Shown in pieces: positions 25,684 through 35,375 of a stretch of DNA of 64,000 nt. Position numbers and translations under genes: made by a program. The notes below the pieces were generated by a model. It did no database searches and had not been told where the DNA came from. It saw only the letters and a program-made list of their open reading frames with translations. The stretch is taken from positions 248,001 through 312,000 of the forward strand of contig JAHDLB010000001.1 of the NCBI GenBank assembly GCA_018432315.1. The letters are read 5' to 3'. Origin of the DNA: Anaerolineae bacterium. Lineage in GTDB: Bacteria > Chloroflexota > Anaerolineae > Aggregatilineales > Aggregatilineaceae. Position 1 is the stretch's first letter, and the number at the start of each line of letters is the position of its first letter.

Positions 25684-26652
25684 TCAGTTCTCCTGCGTGC
25701 GCGGGTCGAGCCGCGCGGTGAGCCAGTCCGCGAGCAGGTTGGCGCCCAACACCAGGACCGACACCACCAGGAACACGCCCTGAATGACCGGGTAATCACG
25801 CGCGACGACCGACTCGAAGATCAGGCGGCCCATGCCGGGGTACTGGAACAGCGTTTCGATGAACAGCGCCCCGGTGATGGCGAATGCCGCGTGCGCGGCC
25901 AGGTGGTGGACGAAGGGGACGATCGCGTTGCGCAGGGCGTGGTTGCGCTTCAGGCGGCGGGGCGGCAGGCCCTTGGCGCGCGCCACCAGCATGAAGTCCT
26001 CGCCCAGCACGCCGATCACGCTGTTGCGCACCAGCAGGAATTTGCTGCCGACCAGCGCCAGCGTCAGCGTCAGGGCGGGCAGCAGCAGGTGCGCGCCGTA
26101 GTCGCGGACCTGGGCGAGCGTGTTGTCATAGCGCGCGAACGGCGTGCGGCCTCCCGCCAGCGGCAGCCAGCGCAGTTCCACGCCGAAGAGGATCAGCAGG
26201 ATCATACCGGTGAAAAAGACCGGGGCGTTGCTCGCCACCACGCTCACCACGACCAGCGCCCGGTCGACCGGCGAGCGCCGCCGCCACGCCGCCTCCGACC
26301 CCGCGATCACGCCCAGCAGCGAGGCCGCGATCAGCGCGCTCAAGGTGAGCAGCAGCGTCCAGGGCAGGTGCTCGCGCAGCAAGTCCGTCACGGGCTGGTT
26401 GAGCCGGATCGACCGGCCCAGGTCGCCGCTCAGCGCGCCGGTCAGGTAGCCCGCATACTGCTCGCCCAGCGGGCGGTCCAGCCCGTAATAGGCTTCGAGC
26501 GCGCCGCGCACCTCGGCGTTGTAGACGTAGCTCGAGCTGTCGGGATCGAGCAGGGCGGCCAGCGGATCGCCGGGCAGCCAGCGCGGCAGCAGGAAGTTGA
26601 GCGTGAGCACGGCCCACAGGCTCAGCAGGGTGAGGGCAAAACGCGATTTCAC
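25684..26652 (-). CDS. Peptide-type ABC permease, DppB/OppB type
   Basis: Inner-membrane permease of 322 residues with the DppB start (FALTLLSLWAVLTLNFLLPR), PGDPLAALL, YYGLDRPLGEQY and the loop EDFMLVARAKGLPPRRLKRNHALRN for the ATPase. First gene of the importer transcript, preceded by a good promoter 66 nt upstream. Order is permease B, permease C, fused ATPase, binding protein. Confidence 0.87.
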   Translation of the reverse strand: MKSRFALTLLSLWAVLTLNFLLPRWLPGDPLAALLDPDSSSYVYNAEVRGALEAYYGLDRPLGEQYAGYLTGALSGDLGRSIRLNQPVTDLLREHLPWTLLLTLSALIAASLLGVIAGSEAAWRRRSPVDRALVVVSVVASNAPVFFTGMILLILFGVELRWLPLAGGRTPFARYDNTLAQVRDYGAHLLLPALTLTLALVGSKFLLVRNSVIGVLGEDFMLVARAKGLPPRRLKRNHALRNAIVPFVHHLAAHAAFAITGALFIETLFQYPGMGRLIFESVVARDYPVIQGVFLVVSVLVLGANLLADWLTARLDPRTQEN

Positions 26653-26717
26653 GGAGTCCGGCCAATCTGCCGTGTTGCCACGGGGTACTCGTCGGGAATG
26701 TGATACGGCTTGCCCTC

Positions 26718-26746
26718 ATTATCGCGCAGGCGGGCGCTTTTTGCAA
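26718..26746 (-). promoter_or_regulatory. Promoter of the first peptide-type importer operon
   Basis: On the minus strand TTGCAA (26741-26746), a 17-nt spacer and GATAAT (26718-26723) form a near-consensus promoter 65 nt upstream of the DppB-type gene. Confidence 0.6.
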
Positions 26747-26799
26747 TAACTTACATCTGTACAATTGTGGAAAAAGAGGGGGTCGCCCGCCGCCCGCGA

Positions 26800-28137
26800 T
26801 CAGGCACCCGGCCCGCCGAGCGCGGCGGCGCGGTAGGCCGCCACGTCGATCACGGTCCCGTCCAGCCGGGCTTGCTCCGCGGCGAAGGCCAGCAGGTGGC
26901 TGTCGAGCGCCGCCTCCGCGCTGGTCAGCGGCGAGCGGATTCCCTCGCGCAGCCCCTGCACGAAGGCCTGCATCAGCCCGGCGTCGCCGCCGCCGTGGAC
27001 GATGTGCGTGCCCAGCGGGTAAACCGTCTCGGTGCGCCCGGCCAGGTGGTCGTGGACCATGATCACGTTCTGGCTGTGGTTGAAGCGGCCCTCGAGCGTG
27101 GCGCGCGTGCCGTCCAGGCGCAGCGTGCGGCCCTCTTCGTGGCTGTGACCGTGCATGGTCAGCGTCACCGAGGTCCCGGATTCGGTCTGCATCGACACGA
27201 CCTGGTGATCGACGACGTCGTTGTCGCAGTGGTACACGCAGCGCCCGTAAGGCCCGGTTTCGAGCGCGTGGCGGATCGCCTCGGGCCGCATGTCGCCGTG
27301 CGCCAGCACCGACACCGGCCAGCCGCGCTCCATCGAGAAATCGTAGTAGGGCACGCGGTCCACCCCCTGCGCGATCGACCGCCAGGGGCGGCGCTCCAGG
27401 TAAATCCCCGGCGCGGAGAACGGGCATTCCGCCTCGACCGGGCAGCCGTCGGTGCAGCGCGGCGGGACGTCCGGGTGTGGGGCGCTGTTGGCGCGGAAGT
27501 GCCGGAGCGATCCCACCGAGCTGAGCCGGGTGAAGCGCTCGCCGACGATCCAGGTCAGCAGGTCCAGGTCGTGGCAGCACTTGGCGAGGATCATCGGGCT
27601 GGATTCGTCCTGGCGGCGCCAGTTGCCGCGCACGAAGCTGTGCGCCATGTGATAGTAGGCCACGTTTTCGCGGTGCTCGACGGTCACCAGCTCGCCCAGC
27701 CGCCCGGACTGCACGATGCGGTAGACCTGGTTGAAGAAGTCCGAATAGCGCAGCACGTGGCACACCTGGAGCGAGCGCCCGGTGCGCTGCGCGGCGTGGA
27801 CCAGCGCGACGCATTCCGGCAGGGTGTTCGCCATCGGCTTTTCGAGCAGCACGTCGTAGCCCGCTTCGAGCGCGGCCACCGCGGGCGGGACGTGCAGCCG
27901 GTCCGGCGTGGCGACGATCACGGCGTCGGCCAGGGGCGGGCGTTCCAGCAGGTCGCGCCAGTCGGCGAAGCGATTCTCGGCGGCGATGCCCTGGGCGGCA
28001 GCGAAGCGGTCGCGCCGCACGGCGACCGGTTCCGCGACCGCCACGAACCGCACCTCGTCGGGGTGATCGAGCGCGTATTTGCCATACGCGAAACCCCGGT
28101 CCCCTGCGCCAATCAACGCCAGCGTCACGTGCTTCAT
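26800..28137 (-). CDS. Gfo/Idh/MocA-family oxidoreductase
   Basis: NAD(P)-dependent sugar oxidoreductase of 445 residues. The N-terminal Rossmann fold has GAGDRGFAYGKYAL; EKPMANTLPECVALV supplies the catalytic-region Lys, and KCCHDLDLLTWIVG is the usual domain-2 helix with its His/Asp. The chosen start follows a GAGAGGGG box 9 nt upstream. A Cys-rich insertion (CPVEAECPF) near residue 240 is common in this sub-branch. Substrate is unknown. It is divergent from the glycosyltransferase gene and separated from the importer by a promoter, so it is probably its own unit. Confidence 0.85.
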   Translation of the reverse strand: MKHVTLALIGAGDRGFAYGKYALDHPDEVRFVAVAEPVAVRRDRFAAAQGIAAENRFADWRDLLERPPLADAVIVATPDRLHVPPAVAALEAGYDVLLEKPMANTLPECVALVHAAQRTGRSLQVCHVLRYSDFFNQVYRIVQSGRLGELVTVEHRENVAYYHMAHSFVRGNWRRQDESSPMILAKCCHDLDLLTWIVGERFTRLSSVGSLRHFRANSAPHPDVPPRCTDGCPVEAECPFSAPGIYLERRPWRSIAQGVDRVPYYDFSMERGWPVSVLAHGDMRPEAIRHALETGPYGRCVYHCDNDVVDHQVVSMQTESGTSVTLTMHGHSHEEGRTLRLDGTRATLEGRFNHSQNVIMVHDHLAGRTETVYPLGTHIVHGGGDAGLMQAFVQGLREGIRSPLTSAEAALDSHLLAFAAEQARLDGTVIDVAAYRAAALGGPGA

Positions 28138-28238
28138 CGCAGACATCCCCTCTCGGCAGCGAACGCGCCCGGCCACACCAGCCGGTCGAAACTGGCCGGG
28201 AGTATAGCCCACCGGCGCGAGTAGGGGTAGCGGCCCGT

Positions 28239-28267
28239 TCGTCAGGGGGTGCCAAACACGCTAAGAT
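28239..28267 (+). promoter_or_regulatory. Possible promoter of the glycosyltransferase gene
   Basis: TCGTCA (28239-28244), a 17-nt spacer and TAAGAT (28262-28267) lie 53 nt upstream of the start. Both boxes match 4 or 5 of 6 positions. Confidence 0.35.
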
Positions 28268-28320
28268 CGCCGCGCGCCGGGTGCACGCCGGGCAGCGCGC
28301 CCGGCAGAGAGGAGCCAACC

Positions 28321-29565
28321 ATGAAGATCGGGTTCGTCGCGACGCGTATCGCCGGGCTGGACGGCGTGTCGTTGGAGATCAACAAGTGGGCCGGCGTGCT
28401 GCGCCGCCTGGGCCACGAGACGTTCTTCTGCGCGGGCGAGCTGGGGGAGTTCGCCCAGCCGGGGATGGAAGTCCCCGCCTTTCACTTCCAGGACCCGGAA
28501 GCCATCGCGCAGCACGACGAGGCGTTTAGCGGGGCCGAGGAATCGCGCGCGCTGTACCGGCGGATCGCGGCGTCGGCGGGCGAGCTGAAGGCGCAGCTCT
28601 ACACCTTCGCGGACCGCTTCGCGCTGGACATGCTCATCACGCAGAACGCCCAGGCCATCCCCATGCAGATCGCGCTGGGCGTTGCGCTGCGCGATTTCAT
28701 CGACGAGACGCACATCCCGGCCATCGGCCATCACCACGATTTCTACTGGGAGCGCGAGCGCTTCATCGTCAACCGCATCCCCGACATCCTGCGCACGGCG
28801 TTCCCGTCCGAGGGCACTTCGCTCCGCCACGTCGTGATCAGCACGGCCATGCAGCGCGAGCTGTACATGCGCCGCCGCCTGAGCGCGACCTATGTCCCGA
28901 ACGTGTTCGACTTCCGCAACCCGCCCCCGCCGCCGGACGCGCACGCGGCGACCGTGCGCGAGGAGCTGGGCATCGCGCCCGACGAGCGGCTGATCCTCCA
29001 GCCGACGCGCATCGTGCGCCGCAAGAACATCGAGCGCGCCGTCGAGGTCGTGCGCCTGTTGGGCGAGCAGGACCCGGCGCACCGCTACGTGCTGGTCGTG
29101 ACCGGCTACACCGGCGACGAGGCGGGGACGTACACCGACTGGCTGCTGAGGCAGGTCGAGATCGCGGGCATCCGGGCGCTGTTCATCGGCGACCGCGTCG
29201 GCGAGGAGCGGGGCGCACGCGAGGGCCGGCGGACCTACACGCTGTGGGACATCTACCCGCACGCCGACTTCGTGACGTACCTCAGCTCGTACGAGGGCTT
29301 CGGCAACGCGCTGATCGAAACGCTCTATTTCCGCAAGCCGCTGATCGTCAACGCCTACACCGCCTACCGCTCGGACATCAAACCGGCGGGCGTGCGCGCC
29401 GTCGAGATCCGCGAGGAGGTCACGCCCCAGGCCATCGGCGCGGTGCTGGCCCTGCTGGACGATCCGGCGGCGGCCCGGCGCATGGTCGAGCACAACTACG
29501 CGGTGGGGCAGGCGCATTTCTCGTACGAGACTCTCGAGGCGCGGCTGGCGACGTTGCTTGCGTAA
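28321..29565 (+). CDS. GT4-type glycosyltransferase
   Basis: Retaining GT-B glycosyltransferase of 414 residues. The start at 28321 follows GAGGAG. The N-terminal domain starts KIGFVATRIAGLDGVSLE; the C-terminal donor domain has PTRIVRRKNIERAVEVV and the EX7E motif in YEGFGNALIETLYFRKPLIV. No membrane segment or signal is seen. The acceptor is unknown; glucosylglycerate- or mannosyl-type compatible-solute enzymes share this layout, but that is only a possibility. It is followed by the LacI regulator gene, which has its own promoter. Confidence 0.78.
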   Translation: MKIGFVATRIAGLDGVSLEINKWAGVLRRLGHETFFCAGELGEFAQPGMEVPAFHFQDPEAIAQHDEAFSGAEESRALYRRIAASAGELKAQLYTFADRFALDMLITQNAQAIPMQIALGVALRDFIDETHIPAIGHHHDFYWERERFIVNRIPDILRTAFPSEGTSLRHVVISTAMQRELYMRRRLSATYVPNVFDFRNPPPPPDAHAATVREELGIAPDERLILQPTRIVRRKNIERAVEVVRLLGEQDPAHRYVLVVTGYTGDEAGTYTDWLLRQVEIAGIRALFIGDRVGEERGAREGRRTYTLWDIYPHADFVTYLSSYEGFGNALIETLYFRKPLIVNAYTAYRSDIKPAGVRAVEIREEVTPQAIGAVLALLDDPAAARRMVEHNYAVGQAHFSYETLEARLATLLA

Positions 29566-29613
29566 AAGTTGGGGCCGGCGGGGCGAATTCACGCGGGCTT
29601 ACGGGATCGCGAA

Positions 29614-29670
29614 TTGACATCCAAAACGTTTTGGATTATTGTAGAATCAGGTATCCAAAACGTTTTGGAT
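29614..29670 (+). promoter_or_regulatory. LacI-gene promoter with two identical 18-bp operators
   Basis: The perfect palindrome ATCCAAAACGTTTTGGAT occurs at 29619-29636 and 29653-29670, centres 34 bp apart. The first fills the spacer between a consensus -35 TTGACA (29614-29619) and TATTGT (29637-29642). The second ends 6 nt before the regulator ATG. This is a LacI-family operator type (central CG), and the layout indicates tight autoregulation. Confidence 0.85.
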
Positions 29671-29676
29671 GGCGTT

Positions 29677-30687
29677 ATGAAAGTTACACTTAAAGATATT
29701 GCGCGCGAGTCTGGTTATTCGATCACGACCGTTTCTCACGCGCTGTCGGGCTATGGCGACGTCAACGAGAACACGCGCCAGCACATCATCGCCATCGCCG
29801 AACGTTTGGGGTACCAGCCCAACCTCGCCGCCCGGCATCTCCGCAGCAAGCAAACCAAGACGATCGGCATGGTCATCCCGCTGACCACGTATTATTCCGA
29901 TCCGTTCTTTATGGAGCTGCTCTCCGGCGTGGGGCGCCAGGCCGCCGAATACGGCTATGACCTGCTGCTCTCGGCCCAGCAGCCCGGCGAGGAAGAACTG
30001 AGCGCCTACCGGCGCATCGTCGCCAGCAGCCGGATCGACGGCGTGGTCGTGGCGCGCGTCCAGCGCGACGATCCCCGTATCACGTTTCTCAAAGAGGCCC
30101 GCCACCCGTTCGTGGTGTTTGGCCGCTCGAATGCCAACGACTACCCCTACATCGACGTCGATGGCCGCGCCGGGATTCGCCAGATCGTGCTGCACCTGGC
30201 GCGGCTGGGTCACAGGCGAATCGCGTTCATCCTGTCGCCGCCGCAGCTTGCCTTCACCACCCTGCGCTACGAGGGCTATTGCCAGGGTCTGGACGAGGCC
30301 GGGCTGTCGCTCCGCGACGATTACGTTGTGGAGGGGGACCTGACGCGCGCCAGCGGGCACGCGGCGGCCCTGCGCCTGCTGGCGCTGCCCGAGCCGCCGA
30401 CGGCCATCGTCGCCTGCAACGACTCGATGGCGATCGGTGCCATGCTGGCGATCCAGGAGCGCAAGCTGGTCGTCGGGCGCGACGTGGCGGTCGCCGGCTT
30501 TGACGACATCCCCGCCGCCGCCAACGCCAGCCCGCCGTTGACCACCGTCCGGCAGCCGATCTACGACATCGGGCGGCAGGCCCTGGACATGCTCATACGC
30601 GTGATCCGCAACGAGCCGGTCGAGAACCTGCACGTGCTGCTGGTTCCCGAATTGATTGTGCGGGCGTCGAGCGGCGGAATGATTTGA
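29677..30687 (+). CDS. LacI-family transcriptional regulator
   Basis: Repressor of 336 residues. Residues 1-55 hold the LacI helix-turn-helix (VTLKDIARESGYSITTVSHALSG) and hinge helix (NLAARHLRSKQT). The rest is a periplasmic-binding-like effector domain containing VVFGRSNANDYPYIDVD and PTAIVACNDSMAIGAM. The start at 29677 is set by the HTH. Two perfect operators directly upstream show autorepression. It precedes the sugar importer and GH125-like gene, which it probably also controls, although no exact copy of its operator lies at 30688-30867. Confidence 0.9.
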   Translation: MKVTLKDIARESGYSITTVSHALSGYGDVNENTRQHIIAIAERLGYQPNLAARHLRSKQTKTIGMVIPLTTYYSDPFFMELLSGVGRQAAEYGYDLLLSAQQPGEEELSAYRRIVASSRIDGVVVARVQRDDPRITFLKEARHPFVVFGRSNANDYPYIDVDGRAGIRQIVLHLARLGHRRIAFILSPPQLAFTTLRYEGYCQGLDEAGLSLRDDYVVEGDLTRASGHAAALRLLALPEPPTAIVACNDSMAIGAMLAIQERKLVVGRDVAVAGFDDIPAAANASPPLTTVRQPIYDIGRQALDMLIRVIRNEPVENLHVLLVPELIVRASSGGMI

Positions 30688-30867
30688 TTTTGGCCGGTAA
30701 CGCGGAGGAGGTGCAACGCGAGACAGGTTGAGGATGTGAAGATCGGACCGTGCACGTTGGGTTGACGTTGAGGCCCCGATGCCAGCCGTCAAACGGGGAT
30801 GAATCCTATCGTATTCGGTCATTGCCACCGCCTGGCAAAATAGAGTCTATAGTAGAGGAGAAAGCGC

Positions 30868-32163
<1,296 letters not shown>

Positions 32164-32203
32164 GCTGGCCGGTTGGCGTGACGATTGCATGACCAAGTTT
32201 TTC

Positions 32204-32232
32204 TCAGGGGGAGGAGCCATTCTTCCCCCTGA
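32204..32232 (+). other. Intercistronic hairpin after binding-protein gene
   Basis: TCAGGGGGA (32204-32212) pairs perfectly with TCCCCCTGA (32224-32232), in the 99-nt gap before the permease gene. The tail is CTTTACC, too weak for full termination. Confidence 0.55.
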
Positions 32233-32262
32233 CTTTACCTGAAAATAGAAGGGCAGCGTCAC

Positions 32263-33402
32263 ATGAACAAAAAGAAATGGAACCTGGCGCCCTATTTACT
32301 GATTTTGCCCTCATTCATCTACCTGGCGGTCTTCTTCGCGTGGCCGATGGTCCGTTCGCTGCAACTGGCCTTCGTGCGCGACAGCCAGATTCTGCCCGTC
32401 CTGGCCGAGGCGGACCCGGATGCCGACGTCGTGGGTCGCCTGGAAATGCAGACCCAGGTGGCGGTCGTCGACCGGACCCGGCTGGACGAAGTGCTTCCCA
32501 ATGGCCGGACGAGGCCCGTCTACTGGTTCAAGATCGTCGGCGAAACCGAAGGGGGCGAGCAGATCGAGGGGTGGACTCACCAAAAGAATGTCTTCATTGA
32601 GTCGCGGACGACTTCCGAAACGGCGCGCGTCACCAGCGGCGAGGGCGCCAAAGAATGGACGCTGGATTACGTCGAGCGCATGATCAACGATTACCGCTTC
32701 ACCAATGCGCTGAAGACGACGCTGATCCTGATCGTGCTCATTCTCCCGATCCAGTTCGTGCTGGCGATCGTCATGGCGCTGGTGCTTCAGGCGCAGTTGC
32801 GCGGCAGCACGATCTTCCTGTACATCTACGCGATCCCGCTGGGGATCTCGGACCTGGCCGCCGGCCTGGTGTGGGTGTCCATTTTCACGCAGCGCGGTTT
32901 CTTGAATACATTTCTTCAGCAGATCGGGATCATCAACGAGCCGTTCATTTACCTGTCCGCCGACCATCAAAACTGGATGATCGTCGCGATCGTGCTGGCC
33001 GAAGTATGGCGCGCCACGTCGATCGTGATGGTGATCGTGGTGTCCGGCTTGCAGGCCATCCCGCGCGAGTACCTGGAGGCGGGCGAACTGTTCGGGGCCA
33101 GCCTGTGGCAGCGCCTGCGGCACATCATCCTGCCGCTGCTCAAGCCCAGCCTGCAGGTCGCGCTCATCCTGCGCACGATCCTGGCCTTCCAGGTGTTCGC
33201 GGTCGTCGTGGCGATTACCGGCGGGCGCGTGCTCACCGTGCTGGCCTACGAAACGTACCGCTGGTACGATCCCGGCGACAGCGGGTTCAACAATCCGAAC
33301 ATGGCCGCGGCCTATGCGGGCTTCATCATGCTGATCTCGCTGGCGTTCGCCGTGTTCTACCTGCGGACCGTTCGGACTCAAGAGGAGGCGGCGAGAGAAT
33401 GA
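32263..33402 (+). CDS. Sugar ABC permease, MalF type, with extracytoplasmic SH3-like insertion
   Basis: Inner-membrane permease of 379 residues, about 80 longer than usual. Helix 1 (residues 9-31) is followed by an inserted soluble stretch (about 43-125) before helix 2 at about 146. The insertion holds TQVAVVDRTRLDEVLPNGR and FKIVGETEGGEQIEGWTH, whose strand order and GW motif resemble a bacterial SH3-like fold. The conserved core resumes with NALKTTLILI and the EAA loop REYLEAGELFGASLWQRL. Its last codons overlap the next permease start by 4 bp. The insertion may contact the binding protein or envelope. Confidence 0.83.
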   Translation: MNKKKWNLAPYLLILPSFIYLAVFFAWPMVRSLQLAFVRDSQILPVLAEADPDADVVGRLEMQTQVAVVDRTRLDEVLPNGRTRPVYWFKIVGETEGGEQIEGWTHQKNVFIESRTTSETARVTSGEGAKEWTLDYVERMINDYRFTNALKTTLILIVLILPIQFVLAIVMALVLQAQLRGSTIFLYIYAIPLGISDLAAGLVWVSIFTQRGFLNTFLQQIGIINEPFIYLSADHQNWMIVAIVLAEVWRATSIVMVIVVSGLQAIPREYLEAGELFGASLWQRLRHIILPLLKPSLQVALILRTILAFQVFAVVVAITGGRVLTVLAYETYRWYDPGDSGFNNPNMAAAYAGFIMLISLAFAVFYLRTVRTQEEAARE

Positions 33403-34250
33403 CCACGCGAACCCTAGACCCCGTACAACGCCGCGCCATCCGCCAGCGGCAGCTCCGGCGGGCCAGCGTGTACGCGCTGGCGATCCTGATCGCGCTGTGG
33501 ATTTTGCTCCCGATCTGGCTGATCGGCACGATGGCGTTCAGCACCCAGCAGGACGTCTACGGCTATCCCAAGCAGATCGCGCCGATCCCGTTCACCACCG
33601 AGACGATGGAGTTCTTCGTCAACCAGGAGGGCATCCTGGAGGCCACGCGGAACAGCGTGCTGGTGGCCGTGATCACCCTGGTCCTCTCGACGGCCATCGC
33701 GGCCCCGGCGGGCTACGCGATCTCGCGCTACTTCTTCGCGGGGCGCGACGCGTTCCGGCTGGGCATCCTGGCGGTGCGCGCCTTCCCGATCGTGATCCTG
33801 GCCGTTCCCCTGGCGGTCACGTTCATCGAGTGGGGGATGTTCGACAAGGTGTACAGCGTCGCCCTGATGCACACCGCGCTCACGCTGCCCACGACGATCC
33901 TGGTCGTGTCGAGCGTGTTCGCCAGCATCCCGCGCGAGTTCGAGGAGGCGGCCAAGGTGTTCGGCTGCAACGCCTACCAGGCGTTCATACGAGTCGTGCT
34001 GCCGCTGGTGATTCCGGGCATCGCGGCGTCGGCCATCTTTACGTTCGTCATGTCGTGGAACGAAGTCTTCGCGGCCACGCTGCTCACGATTCGCAACCGC
34101 ACGCTGCCCGCGCTCATTCTCTACTCGCTGAACAAGTCGTCGCTCCAGTTCCAGTATGCCGGTGGCTTCTTCATGCTGGCTCCGTCGCTGGTGTTTATCT
34201 TTGTCATCCGGCGCTACCTGTTCAATATGTGGGGCCAGATCACGAAATAG
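33399..34250 (+). CDS. Sugar ABC transporter permease, MalG type
   Basis: Inner-membrane permease of 283 residues with six helices and the EAA loop EFEEAAKVFGCNAYQAFIRV near residue 178. ATG at 33399 overlaps the preceding stop. It has the MalG-type periplasmic segment after helix 1. Ends 10 nt before the ATPase gene. Partner of the SH3-containing permease. Confidence 0.87.
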   Translation: MTTRTLDPVQRRAIRQRQLRRASVYALAILIALWILLPIWLIGTMAFSTQQDVYGYPKQIAPIPFTTETMEFFVNQEGILEATRNSVLVAVITLVLSTAIAAPAGYAISRYFFAGRDAFRLGILAVRAFPIVILAVPLAVTFIEWGMFDKVYSVALMHTALTLPTTILVVSSVFASIPREFEEAAKVFGCNAYQAFIRVVLPLVIPGIAASAIFTFVMSWNEVFAATLLTIRNRTLPALILYSLNKSSLQFQYAGGFFMLAPSLVFIFVIRRYLFNMWGQITK

Positions 34251-34260
34251 GGGACAAACC

Positions 34261-35373
34261 ATGGCCGAAATTCGCGTAGAAAACGCAGTCAAAACGTTTG
34301 GAAAAGTCGTCGCCGTCGACGATGTGAGCCTGACCGTCGAAGACCAGGAATTCGTCGTGCTGCTGGGGCCGAGCGGCTGTGGCAAGACGACGCTCTTGCG
34401 GGCGGTGGCCGGGCTGGGCATCGTCGATTCCGGGCGCATCATGATCGGCGACCGGGACGTGACGTACCTGGCGCCGAAGGACCGCAACATCTCGATGGTG
34501 TTCCAGAGCTACGCCATCTTCCCGCACATGCGCGTGTTCGACAACATCGCCTTCGGGCTGAAGATGAAGCGCACGCCGAAAGACGAAATCCAGCGGCGCG
34601 TGCAGTCCGCGGCGGAGCTGCTGCACATCGAGAGCTTCCTGGATCGCTACCCGTCGCAGATGAGCGGCGGCCAGCGCCAGCGCGTCGCCGTCGCGCGCGC
34701 CATCGCCGTCCCGACCGAGGTGCTGCTCATGGACGAGCCGTTGAGCAACCTCGACGCGCTGCTGCGCCTGGAGATGCGCGCCGAGCTCAAGCGCCTGTTG
34801 GCCGAGCTGAAGGTCACGACGATCTACGTGACGCACGACCAGATCGAGGCGCTGAGCATGGGCGACCGGATCGCGGTGATGCGCGACGGCAAGATTCTCC
34901 AGTTCGACTCGCCGACCACCGTGTACGATATGCCGGCGGACCGGTTCGTGGCGGGCTTCATTGGCACGCCGCCGATGAACTTCCTGGAAGGGCAGGTGCG
35001 GCGGGCCAACGGCGCGATCGAGGTCTACATCGGCGATTACGCGCTCAAGCCGATCCCCGAGATGAACGAGACGCTGGCTCGCTACGACGGCCAGCACATC
35101 GTGGCGGGCATCCGCGCCGAGAACATGGAAGCCCTGGACACACCGGCGGAGGATGCGCTCAGGGTGACCGTGCTGGTCGTCGAGCCGCTCGGCTCGCAGA
35201 ACCTGTTGACCATCCGGATCGGGGAAGACGTCATCAAGGTCGCGACGCACCCGGACTTCCGGGCCGCCCCCGACCAGGACATCTGGATCCGGTTCCCCAG
35301 CAGCAAGATTCGCTGGATCGACCGCGACACTGGCCGGGCGCTGGTGCCGGACCTGGACAAGCTGGTATCGTAG
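34261..35373 (+). CDS. Sugar ABC transporter ATPase (UgpC/MsmX type)
   Basis: ATPase of 370 residues. Walker A GPSGCGKTTLL, signature MSGGQRQR, Walker B VLLMDEP, switch His in VTHDQIEAL, then a TOBE-type C-terminal regulatory domain (about 240-365). The start at 34261 follows a short GGGGAC box. This is the only MsmX-type ATPase in the window, and two other sugar importers (15-17 kb and 52-57 kb) lack one, so it may serve all three. That sharing is inferred from MsmX behaviour in other bacteria. Confidence 0.88.
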   Translation: MAEIRVENAVKTFGKVVAVDDVSLTVEDQEFVVLLGPSGCGKTTLLRAVAGLGIVDSGRIMIGDRDVTYLAPKDRNISMVFQSYAIFPHMRVFDNIAFGLKMKRTPKDEIQRRVQSAAELLHIESFLDRYPSQMSGGQRQRVAVARAIAVPTEVLLMDEPLSNLDALLRLEMRAELKRLLAELKVTTIYVTHDQIEALSMGDRIAVMRDGKILQFDSPTTVYDMPADRFVAGFIGTPPMNFLEGQVRRANGAIEVYIGDYALKPIPEMNETLARYDGQHIVAGIRAENMEALDTPAEDALRVTVLVVEPLGSQNLLTIRIGEDVIKVATHPDFRAAPDQDIWIRFPSSKIRWIDRDTGRALVPDLDKLVS

Positions 35374-35375
35374 CC

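Noticed and set aside
24789-25799. N-terminal extension of the fused ATPase frame upstream of 24788
   Set aside because: The extension overlaps the DppC-type permease completely and has an Arg/Pro-rich, non-protein-like composition; the ATG at 24788 gives the standard ATPase start.
30688-30867. Possible promoter TTGCCA...TCTATA before the sugar-binding-protein gene
   Set aside because: Weak -10 and no copy of the LacI operator; not strong enough to list as a feature.
34289-34302. TCAAAACGTTTGGA, resembling the LacI operator, inside the ATPase gene
   Set aside because: It is shorter and imperfect as a palindrome, and is explained by the conserved coding segment VKTFGK at the start of ABC ATPases.
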